A stretch of DNA of 64,000 nt from assembly GCA_965232575.1 (NCBI GenBank), contig CBDDPZ010000008.1, positions 1,674,001 through 1,738,000 on the forward strand, read 5' to 3'. Below the pieces are notes generated by a model. The model had not been told where the DNA came from. It saw nothing but the letters and a program-made list of their open reading frames with translations, and ran no database searches. A program made the translations under genes and the position numbers. Source of the stretch: Bin5 sp965232575 (GTDB taxonomy: Bacteria; Chloroflexota; Anaerolineae; Caldilineales; Caldilineaceae). Positions 1-9,197 of the stretch are shown here, piece after piece. Positions within the stretch are counted from its first letter, which is position 1, and every line of letters starts with the position of its first letter.

Positions 1-733
1 TCGCGCCCTTGCCGTTCGCCGTCGTAAATACCGGCGCGCCGAGACGTTCCACCAGGCGCGTAAGCGCCCGGCCCGCCCCGGATCGGTGTACGCCCGTCCC
101 CGCCATCACTCCCACCCGTCTGCCTGCCAGCAAGATCTCCGCAGCCGTCCCCACCGCGGCCGGCTCTGCCTCCAGAGCCGCTGGCCGGACCGGCCCCGGA
201 ATGATCATCTCCGCTTCCTGGCCCTGAACGTCTGACGGTATCTCTATCGCAATTGGGCGCTGGCGCCGGTCCACAAAACGCTCAAACGCTTCCCGCACCT
301 GCTCCGGAGCCCTTTCCGGGCTGCTGATATGGACACTGTGCTGGGTTACCGTCGAGAGCATGTCCAATTGGTTCTTGGTCTCATGCATTGTGCCCAGGCC
401 GCGTTCGTACAACTGCTCTTCCGCCGTACTGGTGATCGTCAGAACTGGCGACGACGCGGCGTAAGCCTCTCCGAGGCCACCCATCGAGTTGGCCGCGCCC
501 GGCCCCGTACTGGTCAAACAGACGCCGGGCTTGCCCGTTACTCTGGCGTACCCGTCCGCCATCATCGCCGCCGCCTGTTCATGGCGCGTGCTGATGAAGC
601 GGATGGCGTCTTGGTGGTCGTGCAACGCGTCGAATATCTCCATCGTGTGGCTGGAGATAATCCCGAATATCGTGTCCACGCCCTGCGCCCGCAGCGCCTC
701 GACCAGTGCCCGCGCCGCCGTCATCCTGGCCAT
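1..733 (-). CDS. ThDP-dependent enzyme, acetolactate-synthase-like (partial)
   Basis: N-terminal 244 codons of a thiamine-diphosphate enzyme; the rest lies beyond the left edge. The Pyr domain covers about residues 1-170, with the conserved catalytic Glu (E52) in TRHEQAAAMMADGYARV and the STGPGAANS stretch typical of the acetolactate synthase/benzoylformate decarboxylase superfamily. The start of the central domain (VGVMAGTGVH) follows. The ATG is preceded by GGAGG at about 7 nt, which fixes the start. It is the last visible gene of a minus-strand operon, 123 bp behind an enolase-superfamily gene, so it may act on a 2-keto acid from sugar-acid breakdown. Whether it is a decarboxylase, lyase or carboligase cannot be told without the C-terminal half. 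The family assignment is firm and the substrate is unknown. Confidence 0.85.
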   Translation of the reverse strand, partial: MARMTAARALVEALRAQGVDTIFGIISSHTMEIFDALHDHQDAIRFISTRHEQAAAMMADGYARVTGKPGVCLTSTGPGAANSMGGLGEAYAASSPVLTITSTAEEQLYERGLGTMHETKNQLDMLSTVTQHSVHISSPERAPEQVREAFERFVDRRQRPIAIEIPSDVQGQEAEMIIPGPVRPAALEAEPAAVGTAAEILLAGRRVGVMAGTGVHRSGAGRALTRLVERLGAPVFTTANGKGA

Positions 734-856
734 CCAAACGCCTCCACAAGCCAGTAACGAGATGACTTGATTTCTTCTCTCCTACTTTCTACGCTTAACC
801 GTCGGAAGGAGAACTGCACTCCATCTCGAAAACCACGCGAATAACAGTTCAGTCAA

Positions 857-1993
857 CTAATGCGGCGCCACCCGAAACCGCTCCACCACCTCTTCGTTCA
901 GTGCAAAACCCAGCCCCGGCCGCTTCGGCACCTCGATAAAGCCCTCTGCGTCCACTTCGACCGCGGGCAGTAGCAGCTCCGAAATTATCGGGGAATCCGG
1001 AAAGGCGGTCGGCATCTCGAAGTAGGGCATATTCGGCAGCACCGCCGCCAGGTGGATCTCTGCCGCCACCCCAACCATATGACACCAGGCATGTGGCACA
1101 CAGATCAACCCGCGGCGATACGCGGCCTCAGCAATGCGCGTAATCTCCCGTATGCCTCCGGAACGCACTGAACTGGGCTGGACCACATCCACCCGCCCCT
1201 TATCCATGATCTCCTCAAACTCGAATCGAGTCGTAAACCCCCAGTCGCCCACCGCAATGCGCGTGTCAACGGCATCGGCCAGCCGGGCCAGGCCCGCAAG
1301 GTTGTCCGCCGGCAGAGGCGCCTCGACAAAAAACGGCCGGAACTCTGCGATCGCCCGGACCGAGTCGAGCGCCTGCCCCACCTCGGACCAGCGGTTCTGG
1401 ACGTCGATCATCAGATCGCGGTCCTCGCCGATCGTTTCGCGCGCCGCCCGCACGACCTCCACGTCCCGCTGTATGCTCACATGCGAAAACCCGCCCGGCC
1501 ACTCCTCCAGTTTCATCGCCCGCAAGCCCCGCTCCCTGGCTAGGGTGAAACGCTCGACGATCTCGCCTACATCCTCACCCGGCGGGTAGACCGTGGCGTA
1601 CGGCCGTACCTTTTCCTTGATTTCACTCGATTCCGTTACAGTGCAGCATGCCTGCCAGATCAGTTCACAGACTGGCCTGCCCAGCGCCTGGCCCGCGATG
1701 TCCCACAGCGCCGTCTCCACCGCCCCGATCGCGGCAATCGTGACGCCGCGCCGGCCAAACAGCCCGGTCGCCGCATACATCTTCTGCCACAGCCGCTCCA
1801 CCTGCAGGGGGTCCTCCCCCAGCAATAACTCCTCCAGCCCGCCGCCGCAGCGAACAATCGCCTCGATCACAAGCGATGGCGACTCCGCCTGTCCGATTCC
1901 GCTGATTCCCTCGTCGGTATGGACCCGCACTACCGTCTCCGAAGCCTTGCCCGGGTCCACCAGGGCGATCGTCTCGATGGCTGTGATTTTCAC
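857..1993 (-). CDS. Mandelate racemase / muconate lactonizing enzyme family protein
   Basis: A 378-residue member of the enolase superfamily, full length for the family. Enzymes of this group abstract the proton alpha to a carboxylate on a Mg2+-bound substrate and act as sugar-acid dehydratases, racemases or lactonizing enzymes. The N-terminal capping domain (about 1-125) precedes the barrel. Likely metal ligands are D197 (IDVQN), E224 (VEAPLP) and D250 (VGDWG); H301 in VPHAW would be the second-face base. The usual K-x-K strand reads M-K161-L-E, so one lysine is replaced by Glu, as in some dehydratase subgroups. It lies 40 bp behind the second beta-propeller gene and ahead of the ThDP enzyme, consistent with a sugar-acid catabolic operon. 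The substrate cannot be assigned. Confidence 0.88.
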   Translation of the reverse strand: MKITAIETIALVDPGKASETVVRVHTDEGISGIGQAESPSLVIEAIVRCGGGLEELLLGEDPLQVERLWQKMYAATGLFGRRGVTIAAIGAVETALWDIAGQALGRPVCELIWQACCTVTESSEIKEKVRPYATVYPPGEDVGEIVERFTLARERGLRAMKLEEWPGGFSHVSIQRDVEVVRAARETIGEDRDLMIDVQNRWSEVGQALDSVRAIAEFRPFFVEAPLPADNLAGLARLADAVDTRIAVGDWGFTTRFEFEEIMDKGRVDVVQPSSVRSGGIREITRIAEAAYRRGLICVPHAWCHMVGVAAEIHLAAVLPNMPYFEMPTAFPDSPIISELLLPAVEVDAEGFIEVPKRPGLGFALNEEVVERFRVAPH

Positions 1994-2033
1994 TGTACGC
2001 CACCCCCTGTCGTAACTTGAATCGCTCTACCTG

Positions 2034-3620
2034 TCACTCGCGAAAACAGAAGGAAAAGAGCTCTGCATCCCTCAACACAAAACGCAAGCGGATCGGCGTC
2101 CCGGCCAGACCGCCTAACGCCCGGCCCTCCTTCCAACGCACCACGCGCTCCAGTTCGTCGCCCAGCACCTCAACACAGTCTTCCAGCCCGAACCCCTTGA
2201 CCGGCATGTTCATCTGGTCGCGCAGCATCTCTACGCGGATGCTGCCGGCCGCCGAGGACGAAAAGTTGAGGACCAATTCGCGGCCCGCAAAGATGAGTGG
2301 CTTCGTGACCAGCTCCCCGCCGCCCATAGGCGCTTGTACCGAGACGAAACCGTCCACTCGCATCGTATAGCGCCGTAAACTGCTTGTCCCGTCACGCCAA
2401 TAGCCTTCTCGCACATAAAAGGACAACGCCTCCGGCGCCCCGGCAACTGCAGAAGGCGTTGTCACGATCCCCCAGTTCTGAAAGTTGTCTCCATAAGTCC
2501 AGTTGTCGCGCGGCCGCAACCCCGGCCGCATGAACGACTCCGGCCACAAATTGAAGTTGTACCCGTCGCGGCTGCTCATGAACATGCCGTCGCTCAACGC
2601 CGAGCCGTAGCGCTCGCTGATCCCGGCGCGCATGCGCCGATGCTCCAATTCCGGCAAGGCCTCCAGGGGTTCCGACCACGCCCGCTCGACATATCGCGTC
2701 GGAAATCCCAAGAGGATATGCGGCGCCCGGTAGTACGGCGCGATCTGATTCGTATACAACTCGCTGGGACGTCCTTCGCTGTAGTTGACGTAAACCGAAT
2801 CAGTCCAGTGTATGAAGTCGGAGGAGGTCGCCGTAAGAATGTCGCGGCCGTAACGAGACCCGCGCAAGCCGCCCTCATTCCCACCCGATAGCCTTTGTGA
2901 CTCCGCCCTGCGGGCATCTGCACTTGCCTGAACCGCATGAGCCCCGTAAGGTTCCTCCCCCGTCTGCGGCAGCCGGAACTCATTGCGATGATAGGCCCGG
3001 TACTCGCCCCGCGCCCCGTCCCAAAACGCCAGATTCTGCGTATCCAGCAGCCCCTTGGTAATGACAGGTCCATCGCTCATCGCCGTCCACTGGATGCCGT
3101 CCGGCGATCCGTACGCCCAAAGCCCTCTCGCGTCACCTTTCTGCTTCAGTGCAAACGCCTTGTAGCGGACATCCGCCGCGCACGCAGGATTCCCGTCTTT
3201 GAATGGAGAGAACATGCCGTTCAGAATGTTACCGGCATCCAAGACGATGTTGTTATTCTTGGCGCCGTCAAATTCGACCAGGCCCAATTCCGGCTTCTCC
3301 CAATGAATGCCATCGGTGCTCTCAGCATAGCAAATATACTTGCCGCGGGGAGTGCCCAGTTCAGTATTGCTGTATTCGAAATTCTGACCTCTGTAATACA
3401 TGCGATAGCGGCCACCATCCTCAAAGACCGTAAATCCGCCGCTTGCATTGCCCTCCCATGGCGCGTCCAAATGTAGTGCAATTTCTCGAGGAACCGGTCT
3501 GTTCAGGCTTCGCCGAGCGCCTCCGCCAAGCCGGGCTACCAGATAGTCATCGACCATCAATTCCAGGCGGGAACCGATATCAATCGGAAACGAGCTTCCG
3601 TTCAGACTGGCCATAGTCAA
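2034..3620 (-). CDS. Beta-propeller protein, GH32/43-like (paralog 2)
   Basis: A 528-residue protein resembling five-bladed beta-propeller glycoside hydrolases or their inactive relatives. Blade-like motifs recur: YAESTDGIHWEKPELGLVEF, WAYGSPDGIQW, FIHW and MSSRDGYNFNLWPESF; the conserved middle block contains LGFPTRYVER. An Asp-rich start (LELMVDDYLVAR) matches the propeller entrance of such families, but no catalytic triad is assigned. No signal peptide is seen, so it probably acts in the cytoplasm. It lies 20 bp behind a closely similar gene, with matching order and length, so the pair arose by tandem duplication. The operon continues into an enolase-superfamily gene, which suggests work on a sugar or uronic-acid derivative. 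Function is inferred only. Confidence 0.75.
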   Translation of the reverse strand: MTMASLNGSSFPIDIGSRLELMVDDYLVARLGGGARRSLNRPVPREIALHLDAPWEGNASGGFTVFEDGGRYRMYYRGQNFEYSNTELGTPRGKYICYAESTDGIHWEKPELGLVEFDGAKNNNIVLDAGNILNGMFSPFKDGNPACAADVRYKAFALKQKGDARGLWAYGSPDGIQWTAMSDGPVITKGLLDTQNLAFWDGARGEYRAYHRNEFRLPQTGEEPYGAHAVQASADARRAESQRLSGGNEGGLRGSRYGRDILTATSSDFIHWTDSVYVNYSEGRPSELYTNQIAPYYRAPHILLGFPTRYVERAWSEPLEALPELEHRRMRAGISERYGSALSDGMFMSSRDGYNFNLWPESFMRPGLRPRDNWTYGDNFQNWGIVTTPSAVAGAPEALSFYVREGYWRDGTSSLRRYTMRVDGFVSVQAPMGGGELVTKPLIFAGRELVLNFSSSAAGSIRVEMLRDQMNMPVKGFGLEDCVEVLGDELERVVRWKEGRALGGLAGTPIRLRFVLRDAELFSFCFRE

Positions 3621-3640
3621 TTCATGTCCTTTATGGCAGG

Positions 3641-5233
3641 TCAGATGGAGACGAACTGAAACGCGTACAGATCCGCGTCGCGCAATACGAAGCGCAGCCG
3701 CACAGGTACGCCCTCCAAACGGCTTACGTCGACCCCGCCCGACCAGCGCACGACACGTTCGAGGTCATCACCCAGTAACTCGACGCAGTCATTGAGGCCG
3801 AACCCCGCAATCGGCTCGTCCATCTGGTCCCGCAGAATTTCTACTTGTACACTGCCGGCGGCGGAGGCGGAGAAATTGACGCGCAAGCGGCTGCCCGCAA
3901 AAATCAGCGGTTTCGTTACTAGCTCGCCCCCGCTGAGCGGCGCCTGCACACACGCGAATCCATCGACCCGCAGCGTATAGCGCCGCAGATTCATGCTCTC
4001 GCCCCGCCAGACTCCCTCCGACACGTAGATCGACAGTTCGTCCGGCGCCCCCTTGATAGGTGAAGGTGTCTTCACGATGCCCCAACTGGGAAAACCGTCG
4101 CCGTAAACCCAATTGCCCTCAGGCCGCAGACCTGGCCGGACAAAAGACTCCGGCCACATATTGAATGTATGGCCGTCGCGGCTGCTCATGAACATGGCGT
4201 CGGTCAGAGCGCTGCCGTAGCGTTCGTCCACGCTGGACCGCAAACGACGCTCGCCAGGTTCCGGCAAGTCTTCCACTGTCTCCGACCAGCCGCGGTCAAT
4301 ATATCGGGTCGGGAATCCTAGGAAAAATTGGGGTGCGCGGAAATAGGGTAAAATCGAGTTATTGTATATCTCGTCGGTACGGCCCTGCGAATAATCAACG
4401 TAGTCCGGTTCGCTCCAATTGATGAGATCATTCGACGTCGACGTGCGCAAATCACGGCCATAGCGGGAACCGCGCGTACCGGCCCTCATCCCGCTCGGCC
4501 GCGCCTGAGCGCTGTAAGGTTCTTCCCCCGTCCTTTCGATGCGAAACTCGTTGCGGTGGTAGTCGCGGTACTCCCCCCGCACTGTATCCCAGAAGACCAC
4601 ATTCTGTGAGTCAAGCAGCCCATCCGCAATCACTGGCCCGTCGCGCATCGGTGTCCAACGGATTCCGTCGGCCGACTTCAGAGCGTGCAGCCCGTCCGGC
4701 ACCTCCGCGCTGTGCCCCGGCCGCGGTGCTGCACCATCCAGCCGCGGACTGCGCACCGCCCACGCCTTGTAGCGCGCGTCAGCCTCGGCCGCCGGGTTTG
4801 CATCTTTGAAAGGCGCAAATGCATGCATCGGACAGGCGCTCTCTTCGCTGCTGAGAATGATGTTGTTCTTGCCCGAACCATTGAACTCGACCAGACCAAG
4901 CTCCGACCTCTCCCAACTTATTCCATCATCGCTCTCAGCATAGCAGACGAAGTGAGGGTGCGAGGCCTCGTCAAGGCCCGCCTCCGTCGTAACGAAATGG
5001 CGGCCGAGATAATACATGCGGTAGATGTCGTCGTCCTGAAAGATCGTGAACGATGTGCAGGTATTCCCCTCCCAAGGCCTGTCGGTTACCAGCGCCACCT
5101 CGCGCGGCACAGGTCGGTTCAGGCGCAGCGCCGCACCGCCGCTCAGCCGCGCGATCAGGAATTCGTCTACCATCAGCTCAAGGCGCGAGCTAATCTCTAT
5201 CGGGACGCTGCCTTGGACTCTTGGCCCGTTCAT
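3641..5233 (-). CDS. Beta-propeller protein, GH32/43-like (paralog 1)
   Basis: A 530-residue paralog of the next gene in the operon, sharing the same blocks: LELMVDEFLIARL, the YAESDDGISWERSELGLVEF blade, FWDTVRGEYRDYHRNEFR, LGFPTRYIDRGWSE, MSSRDGHTFNMWPESFVRPG and a C-terminal beta-sandwich that ends in VPVRLRFVLRDADLY. I chose the ATG that begins M-N-G-P-R because AAGGA lies 9 nt upstream; a start 27 nt earlier is possible but has no good ribosome site. This start also gives nearly the same length as the paralog. There is no signal peptide. The similarity to GH32/43/68-type propellers is by pattern only. Enzymatic activity is not proven. Confidence 0.75.
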   Translation of the reverse strand: MNGPRVQGSVPIEISSRLELMVDEFLIARLSGGAALRLNRPVPREVALVTDRPWEGNTCTSFTIFQDDDIYRMYYLGRHFVTTEAGLDEASHPHFVCYAESDDGISWERSELGLVEFNGSGKNNIILSSEESACPMHAFAPFKDANPAAEADARYKAWAVRSPRLDGAAPRPGHSAEVPDGLHALKSADGIRWTPMRDGPVIADGLLDSQNVVFWDTVRGEYRDYHRNEFRIERTGEEPYSAQARPSGMRAGTRGSRYGRDLRTSTSNDLINWSEPDYVDYSQGRTDEIYNNSILPYFRAPQFFLGFPTRYIDRGWSETVEDLPEPGERRLRSSVDERYGSALTDAMFMSSRDGHTFNMWPESFVRPGLRPEGNWVYGDGFPSWGIVKTPSPIKGAPDELSIYVSEGVWRGESMNLRRYTLRVDGFACVQAPLSGGELVTKPLIFAGSRLRVNFSASAAGSVQVEILRDQMDEPIAGFGLNDCVELLGDDLERVVRWSGGVDVSRLEGVPVRLRFVLRDADLYAFQFVSI

Positions 5234-5339
5234 AACGTCATTTCCTTCCATACGGCACAACTCACAAGTTCAACTGACTCGTATCTTGCCTGCCCTCCCG
5301 GCAATCCCTTTCAACGCTCATCTGTCAGCCCGTCTCCAC

Positions 5340-5942
5340 CTATCTGCCAGGCAGAATCTCGAACTCCGCCATCGACAGTCTTCCCTGGACCTCGCGGCTG
5401 AATCCGACAAAGGAAAAGCCGTAGCTATGCACAGCTCCTAGCACACTGTCGAGTCGCGGCCCCCCCTCTGGATAGCTGCGGTCCCAGAATTCCTCGCTGC
5501 TGTAGCTGCGATGCCAAAGCGATTCGTCGTTTTGCAGGCAAAACCTGCTCGGTTCCGGCGCCCACTGTTCGTCCGCGATTAGGACCGGGTTTCCCGAAAA
5601 ATGCCAGCGGACGCCAGGGGCATGTACCCAGAAGTAGCACTCGGCGCCGTATAGTCGTAGGTTATCACCCCTCAGATATACCGATACCTCGCACCCTCTC
5701 AGATCGATGGGGTCCAGACCGACCCAGTTTCGGTAGTGAATCAGCGCAAGAATTGAAATCGGTTTCTCCGGCACATCCGTACTCCAGCGCGACTGGTCCG
5801 CCCAGATGAACGCCCCGCCGTTGACGCCTCCCTCTTTCTGCCACGTCGTCAGCACGAATATGCCCGCGCCCGTCACGATCTCGCCGTGGTAATCGTATGA
5901 ATGCCAGCCTTCCGGACCCACGCCAAAGCTGTTACGTATCAT
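5340..5942 (-). CDS. Hypothetical beta-sandwich-like protein
   Basis: A 200-residue protein with no family I can name. It is rich in aromatic residues and alternating strands (GWHSYDYHGEIVTGAG, YRNWVGLDPIDLRGCEVSVYL, SYGFSFVGFSREVQGRLSMAEFEI), a pattern seen in carbohydrate-binding or concanavalin-like beta-sandwich domains. The ATG is chosen because GGAG lies 9 nt upstream; an in-frame TTG 15 nt earlier is less likely. It is the first gene of the minus-strand operon with the two propeller proteins, 106 bp ahead of the next gene. There is no signal peptide. A role in binding the operon's sugar substrate is a guess from context. Confidence 0.6.
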   Translation of the reverse strand: MIRNSFGVGPEGWHSYDYHGEIVTGAGIFVLTTWQKEGGVNGGAFIWADQSRWSTDVPEKPISILALIHYRNWVGLDPIDLRGCEVSVYLRGDNLRLYGAECYFWVHAPGVRWHFSGNPVLIADEQWAPEPSRFCLQNDESLWHRSYSSEEFWDRSYPEGGPRLDSVLGAVHSYGFSFVGFSREVQGRLSMAEFEILPGR

Positions 5943-6158
5943 TGTCCGTTTCTCCAAAGCATCCTTCCAAGTAGGTTGTCATTTCTGGGATCAAGTACGC
6001 CAAGGAGCAATCGACAGGAGTCTCGTAGAGAGGCTTGGAGTTGACTGGCGCAGCCACAGTGAAAGGACGATAGTAAATCTGCCTCTTCCAGTAAGAGCAG
6101 AATAGACCCCTGCCCACTCGGCGCCGGCGCGCTATAGGGCAAACTCTGCTGAAGTGTG

Positions 6159-6186
6159 ATTATACAAGGTGAAAGTCCTGTGTCAA
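6159..6186 (-). promoter_or_regulatory. Sigma-70-type promoter of the sugar operon
   Basis: On the minus strand there is a perfect TTGACA (-35), a 16-bp spacer and a perfect TATAAT (-10). It points toward the hypothetical gene starting at 5942 and the four genes behind it. The transcript would begin near 6152, giving a leader of about 210 nt in which I see no known riboswitch or strong hairpin. This is the best promoter match in the window. Confidence 0.75.
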
Positions 6187-6273
6187 CGCCCGGAATCCGC
6201 GCTTTGACCGGAGGTCAGTCAGCAGGAGTCGTCTTTAACCCGGCGCCGACCGGAAAGAGGCTGAAGACAAAAA

Positions 6274-6311
6274 GCGTCCCTCTCGCCATCGATACTCCGC
6301 GAGAGGGACGC
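6274..6311 (-). terminator. Rho-independent terminator behind amtB
   Basis: A perfect 13-bp GC-rich stem (GCGTCCCTCTCGC with its complement) and a 12-nt loop are followed on the minus strand by TTTTTGTC. It lies about 110 nt behind the amtB stop codon and upstream of the sugar-operon promoter, so it separates the two transcripts. Confidence 0.85.
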
Positions 6312-6422
6312 GCCCTGTCAGTCTTCTATTCGATTACCTGAAACGGAACCGTTTTCCCCGCTGAACTTACGTGGAACTGAGCCTCAGCTCGGAAATCAGA
6401 ACCCCCTCGGAAGGAGAGCGGC

Positions 6423-7760
6423 TCAACCGGTCTCCTCGCCAACCAGATGATAGGCGCCCACACCATGCTCGGAGAGGTCCAGACCCGCCTGCTCCTCTTC
6501 CGGGGAAACGCGCAGCACGCCCAACGCCTTGATGACCGTGAAGAGAATGTAAGCGGCAACAAACGCCCACACCGGAATCGCGATCGATCCTACGATCTGC
6601 GCAACAATGGGATGGCCTCCGAAAATACCGGTGGCAATCCCGCCCCAGATGCCGCAAAGGCCGTGAACCGGCCACGCGCCAACCGCGTCGTCGATCTTGA
6701 AGTTCTCCAACGCCTCCATGCCTACGCACACCAGCACGCCGGCAACAGCACCAATGATCAGTGCCTCGACGTTGTTGACCGAATCACAGTTTGCCGTGAT
6801 GCCGACCAGACCGCCCAGCGCACCGTTCAGCGTGTAGCTCAGGTTCGGCTTGCCCGTCTTGACCCAGCCGTAGACCATCGCCAGTAACGTCCCTAATGCC
6901 GCCGCCAACGTCGTATTGGTGGCGATCAGCACGACCGCATCCGTGTTGACCGCGCCCGTGAAGGCAAGCTGACTGCCCGGATTGAAGCCGTACCAGCCAA
7001 TCCACAAAATGAAGACACCCAGCGCAGCCATTGCCATATTGCTGGGAGGCAGCGGATTGGTCGACCCGCCGCCGAAACGTCCGATGCGCGGACCGAGCAC
7101 GATGACCGCGGCCAGGGCCGCGAATCCGCCCACGGCATGTACAACCAGTGACCCGGCAAAGTCATAGAAGCCCATCGAGTCCAACCAGCCTCCACCCCAT
7201 TTCCAATAGCCGCTTACAGGGTAGATAATGGCGGTGAGGATAATACTGTAGATCAAGTAGCCCGATATCTTCATACGGCCGGCTACTGCGCCGGACACAA
7301 TCGTGGCCGCAGTCGCCGCAAAGGCCACCTGGAACAGAAAGTCAACCTGGGGGTTCAAATTGCCCGCCATCGCTTCCGGCGTTTCCATCGAGATTCCAAA
7401 CCCGCCGAATCCGAAGAATCCCCCGATCAACGGCGCACCGTACATAATGCTGTAACCTATCAGGAAATAGAAGAAAACACCACTCGCCAGGTCAATGATG
7501 TTTTTGAACATAATGTTCACGGTGTTCTTGGCCGAATTGAATCCCGCTTCAACCATTGCGAAGCCGGCCTGCATAAACAGCACCAGCACCGCAGAGACAA
7601 ACAGAATTAGGTTGTCAATCGAATAGGCAACTTCATCTGTCGTAAATGGCGCCGCATCCTGGGCAAATGCAGATGGGGCAAAGACAAGCAACCCAAGAAC
7701 GGCAAGCGGTATCGCTCGCAATTTCGAGCCGTGTTTCATAGCACGCACAAGCATTGACAT
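6423..7760 (-). CDS. amtB: Ammonium transporter Amt
   Basis: A 445-residue Amt/Mep/Rh channel that lets ammonia or ammonium through the cytoplasmic membrane. A signal-like first helix ending in APSAFAQD is followed by about eleven membrane segments. Family marks: MQAGFAMVEAGF, NTVNIMFKNIID, pore His residues in LVVHAVGGFAAL and WPVHGLCGIWGG, and the C-terminal cytosolic tail (GLDLSEHGVGAY) that contacts GlnK-type PII proteins. The ATG beginning M-S-M-L is chosen because AAGGAG lies upstream at good distance; an upstream extension of about 40 codons lacks family similarity. No PII gene is next to it, which is unusual as amtB is often paired with glnK. It ends before a strong terminator. Confidence 0.95.
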   Translation of the reverse strand: MSMLVRAMKHGSKLRAIPLAVLGLLVFAPSAFAQDAAPFTTDEVAYSIDNLILFVSAVLVLFMQAGFAMVEAGFNSAKNTVNIMFKNIIDLASGVFFYFLIGYSIMYGAPLIGGFFGFGGFGISMETPEAMAGNLNPQVDFLFQVAFAATAATIVSGAVAGRMKISGYLIYSIILTAIIYPVSGYWKWGGGWLDSMGFYDFAGSLVVHAVGGFAALAAVIVLGPRIGRFGGGSTNPLPPSNMAMAALGVFILWIGWYGFNPGSQLAFTGAVNTDAVVLIATNTTLAAALGTLLAMVYGWVKTGKPNLSYTLNGALGGLVGITANCDSVNNVEALIIGAVAGVLVCVGMEALENFKIDDAVGAWPVHGLCGIWGGIATGIFGGHPIVAQIVGSIAIPVWAFVAAYILFTVIKALGVLRVSPEEEQAGLDLSEHGVGAYHLVGEETG

Positions 7761-8138
7761 CGAAAAGTTCTCCTTCCTCAAGTGAGACCTGAAATAATAC
7801 TGCCCATCTTCTCCACCTGTGCCGCCGCGGCTGCTCCCTGGCATTGATCGCAACACGCGCACCCCGTGGCGCAGACGAGCCATTCAAAGCATGGGCCCGT
7901 GTTTCCATCACTGATCAACACAGCATTGCGCTCCGCTAGCGCAGCGCCGGCGCCTCAGACATTTCACAGGCCAGCGATTACGAGCAAGGATACCCGATCG
8001 AAAGAAAGAATCCACTGCCCATCCTGCATGAAATTGAATTCCTGTTTTTGTGCATGTTGCACATAATAACGCTCCGTCTGTGAAAAAGTGCCGCTTTTCG
8101 GCCATTCACAGTCCATTGCAGCCCCGAACGAGAAGCAA
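7761..8138. other. Divergent intergenic region amtB / DUF72 gene
   Basis: A region of 378 nt between two divergent genes. The only clear structures are the amtB ribosome site at its left end and a TGTGCA-TGT-TGCACA inverted repeat near the right end, followed by an AT-rich stretch. I found no convincing -35/-10 pair and no small gene. Confidence 0.4.
8049..8063. promoter_or_regulatory. Operator-like inverted repeat
   Basis: TGTGCA and TGCACA are separated by 3 nt, a perfect 15-bp dyad of the size bound by dimeric regulators. It is between the divergent amtB and DUF72 genes. GTGCA half-sites with short spacing recall nitrogen regulators, but the match is too loose for assignment. Confidence 0.35.
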
Positions 8139-9017
8139 ATGAAGACCGAAAGAACGGGAACTTTGCGCGTCGGTGCCTCTTCTTGGAGCTTCCCTGACTG
8201 GCGCGGCGCCTTCTACCCCCTGCAAACACCGACCGCCCAACAACTCAACTATTACGCCGCGCAGTTCAACAGCGTCGAAGCCAATACCAGCTTCTACGCG
8301 CTGCCCGCGCCCAAGACCTTGCTTCGCTGGCTCGAAAGCGTGCCCGAACAGTTCTCCTTTTCCCTGAAAGCCCCCAAGGAGATCACCCATGAAAGGAGAC
8401 TTGTGAATGTGGAGCAGACAACTGCCGCCTATCTGGATGTCCTGCGTTCACTCGGCCCCGCCGCCGCCCCTGGCCTCATCCAGTTCCCAGCGACCTTTAC
8501 CCGCTCCAGCGACGGCCGCCGCCTCGCCGCCTTTGTGGACAGCCTCGCAACCAGTGCCCCGGAGATTCCTCTTTCCATTGAAGTCCGCGCCTTTGATCTC
8601 ATGACGACCGCGTTTACCCGCTTCCTTCTGGAGAGAGGGATAGGTTTCGTTGTCGTCGAACGCACCGGTCAGCCCGATACCTTTGCCAGCTGGCAGACCG
8701 CCGCCCAGAGTACTGGCACATGCCTTCCCCTCCACATCCGCCTCATCGGCAACGACCGCGACCCGTTGCCCGATGACAAGCTCATTCGGCGCCCCCAGGA
8801 GGAACTGTTGGACAAATGGGCCAATCGCATCGCCGAACTGCTCAAAGACGGCACAGACGTCTTCTGCTACATCCATAACCCCTTTGAAGGCCACGCTCCG
8901 GAGACGGTCCGCCGCTTGCAAGCCCGGATCGGCCAATACCTGCCCCTGCCCGACTGGAATCCTACAACTTCAAAGCCTGCAGGAGAAGAGGAAAGCGGCC
9001 AGTTGTCGTTCTTCTGA
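8139..9017 (+). CDS. DUF72 family protein (YecE-like)
   Basis: A 292-residue DUF72 protein with a TIM-barrel-type pattern. Typical family blocks are LRVGASSWSFPDWRGAFYP near the start, FNSVEANTSFYALPAPKTL, FSFSLKAPKEITHERRL and the FCYIHNPFEGHAPETVRRL end. The family is widespread and of unknown function. I start at the ATG giving M-K-T-E-R-T, because an upstream GTG extension does not resemble the family; only a weak GAGAAG lies before it. It is transcribed away from amtB, alone, and followed by a hairpin with a T-rich tail. Confidence 0.88.
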   Translation: MKTERTGTLRVGASSWSFPDWRGAFYPLQTPTAQQLNYYAAQFNSVEANTSFYALPAPKTLLRWLESVPEQFSFSLKAPKEITHERRLVNVEQTTAAYLDVLRSLGPAAAPGLIQFPATFTRSSDGRRLAAFVDSLATSAPEIPLSIEVRAFDLMTTAFTRFLLERGIGFVVVERTGQPDTFASWQTAAQSTGTCLPLHIRLIGNDRDPLPDDKLIRRPQEELLDKWANRIAELLKDGTDVFCYIHNPFEGHAPETVRRLQARIGQYLPLPDWNPTTSKPAGEEESGQLSFF

Positions 9018-9036
9018 GCTCTACTCGACTGTTAAC

Positions 9037-9062
9037 CGGGGTTAATTCAACAGTTAACCCCG
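9037..9062 (+). terminator. Probable terminator behind DUF72 gene
   Basis: A 9-bp stem (CGGGGTTAA with its complement) and 8-nt loop are followed by a pyrimidine-rich run (GCCTTCGCTTTTCTCTTT). It lies 20 nt after the stop codon. The T tail is interrupted, so efficiency is uncertain. Confidence 0.6.
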
Positions 9063-9197
9063 CCTTCGCTTTTCTCTTTACCCCTGCAGCGACCAATTTC
9101 CCCCGAAAACCAGCCTCACACCCTGTTTTGCAGTGATATACTGTTCCTCATTGTCAATCGCCCACAGTCTGTCAAATAAGCGATTCAGGGGATCGAA

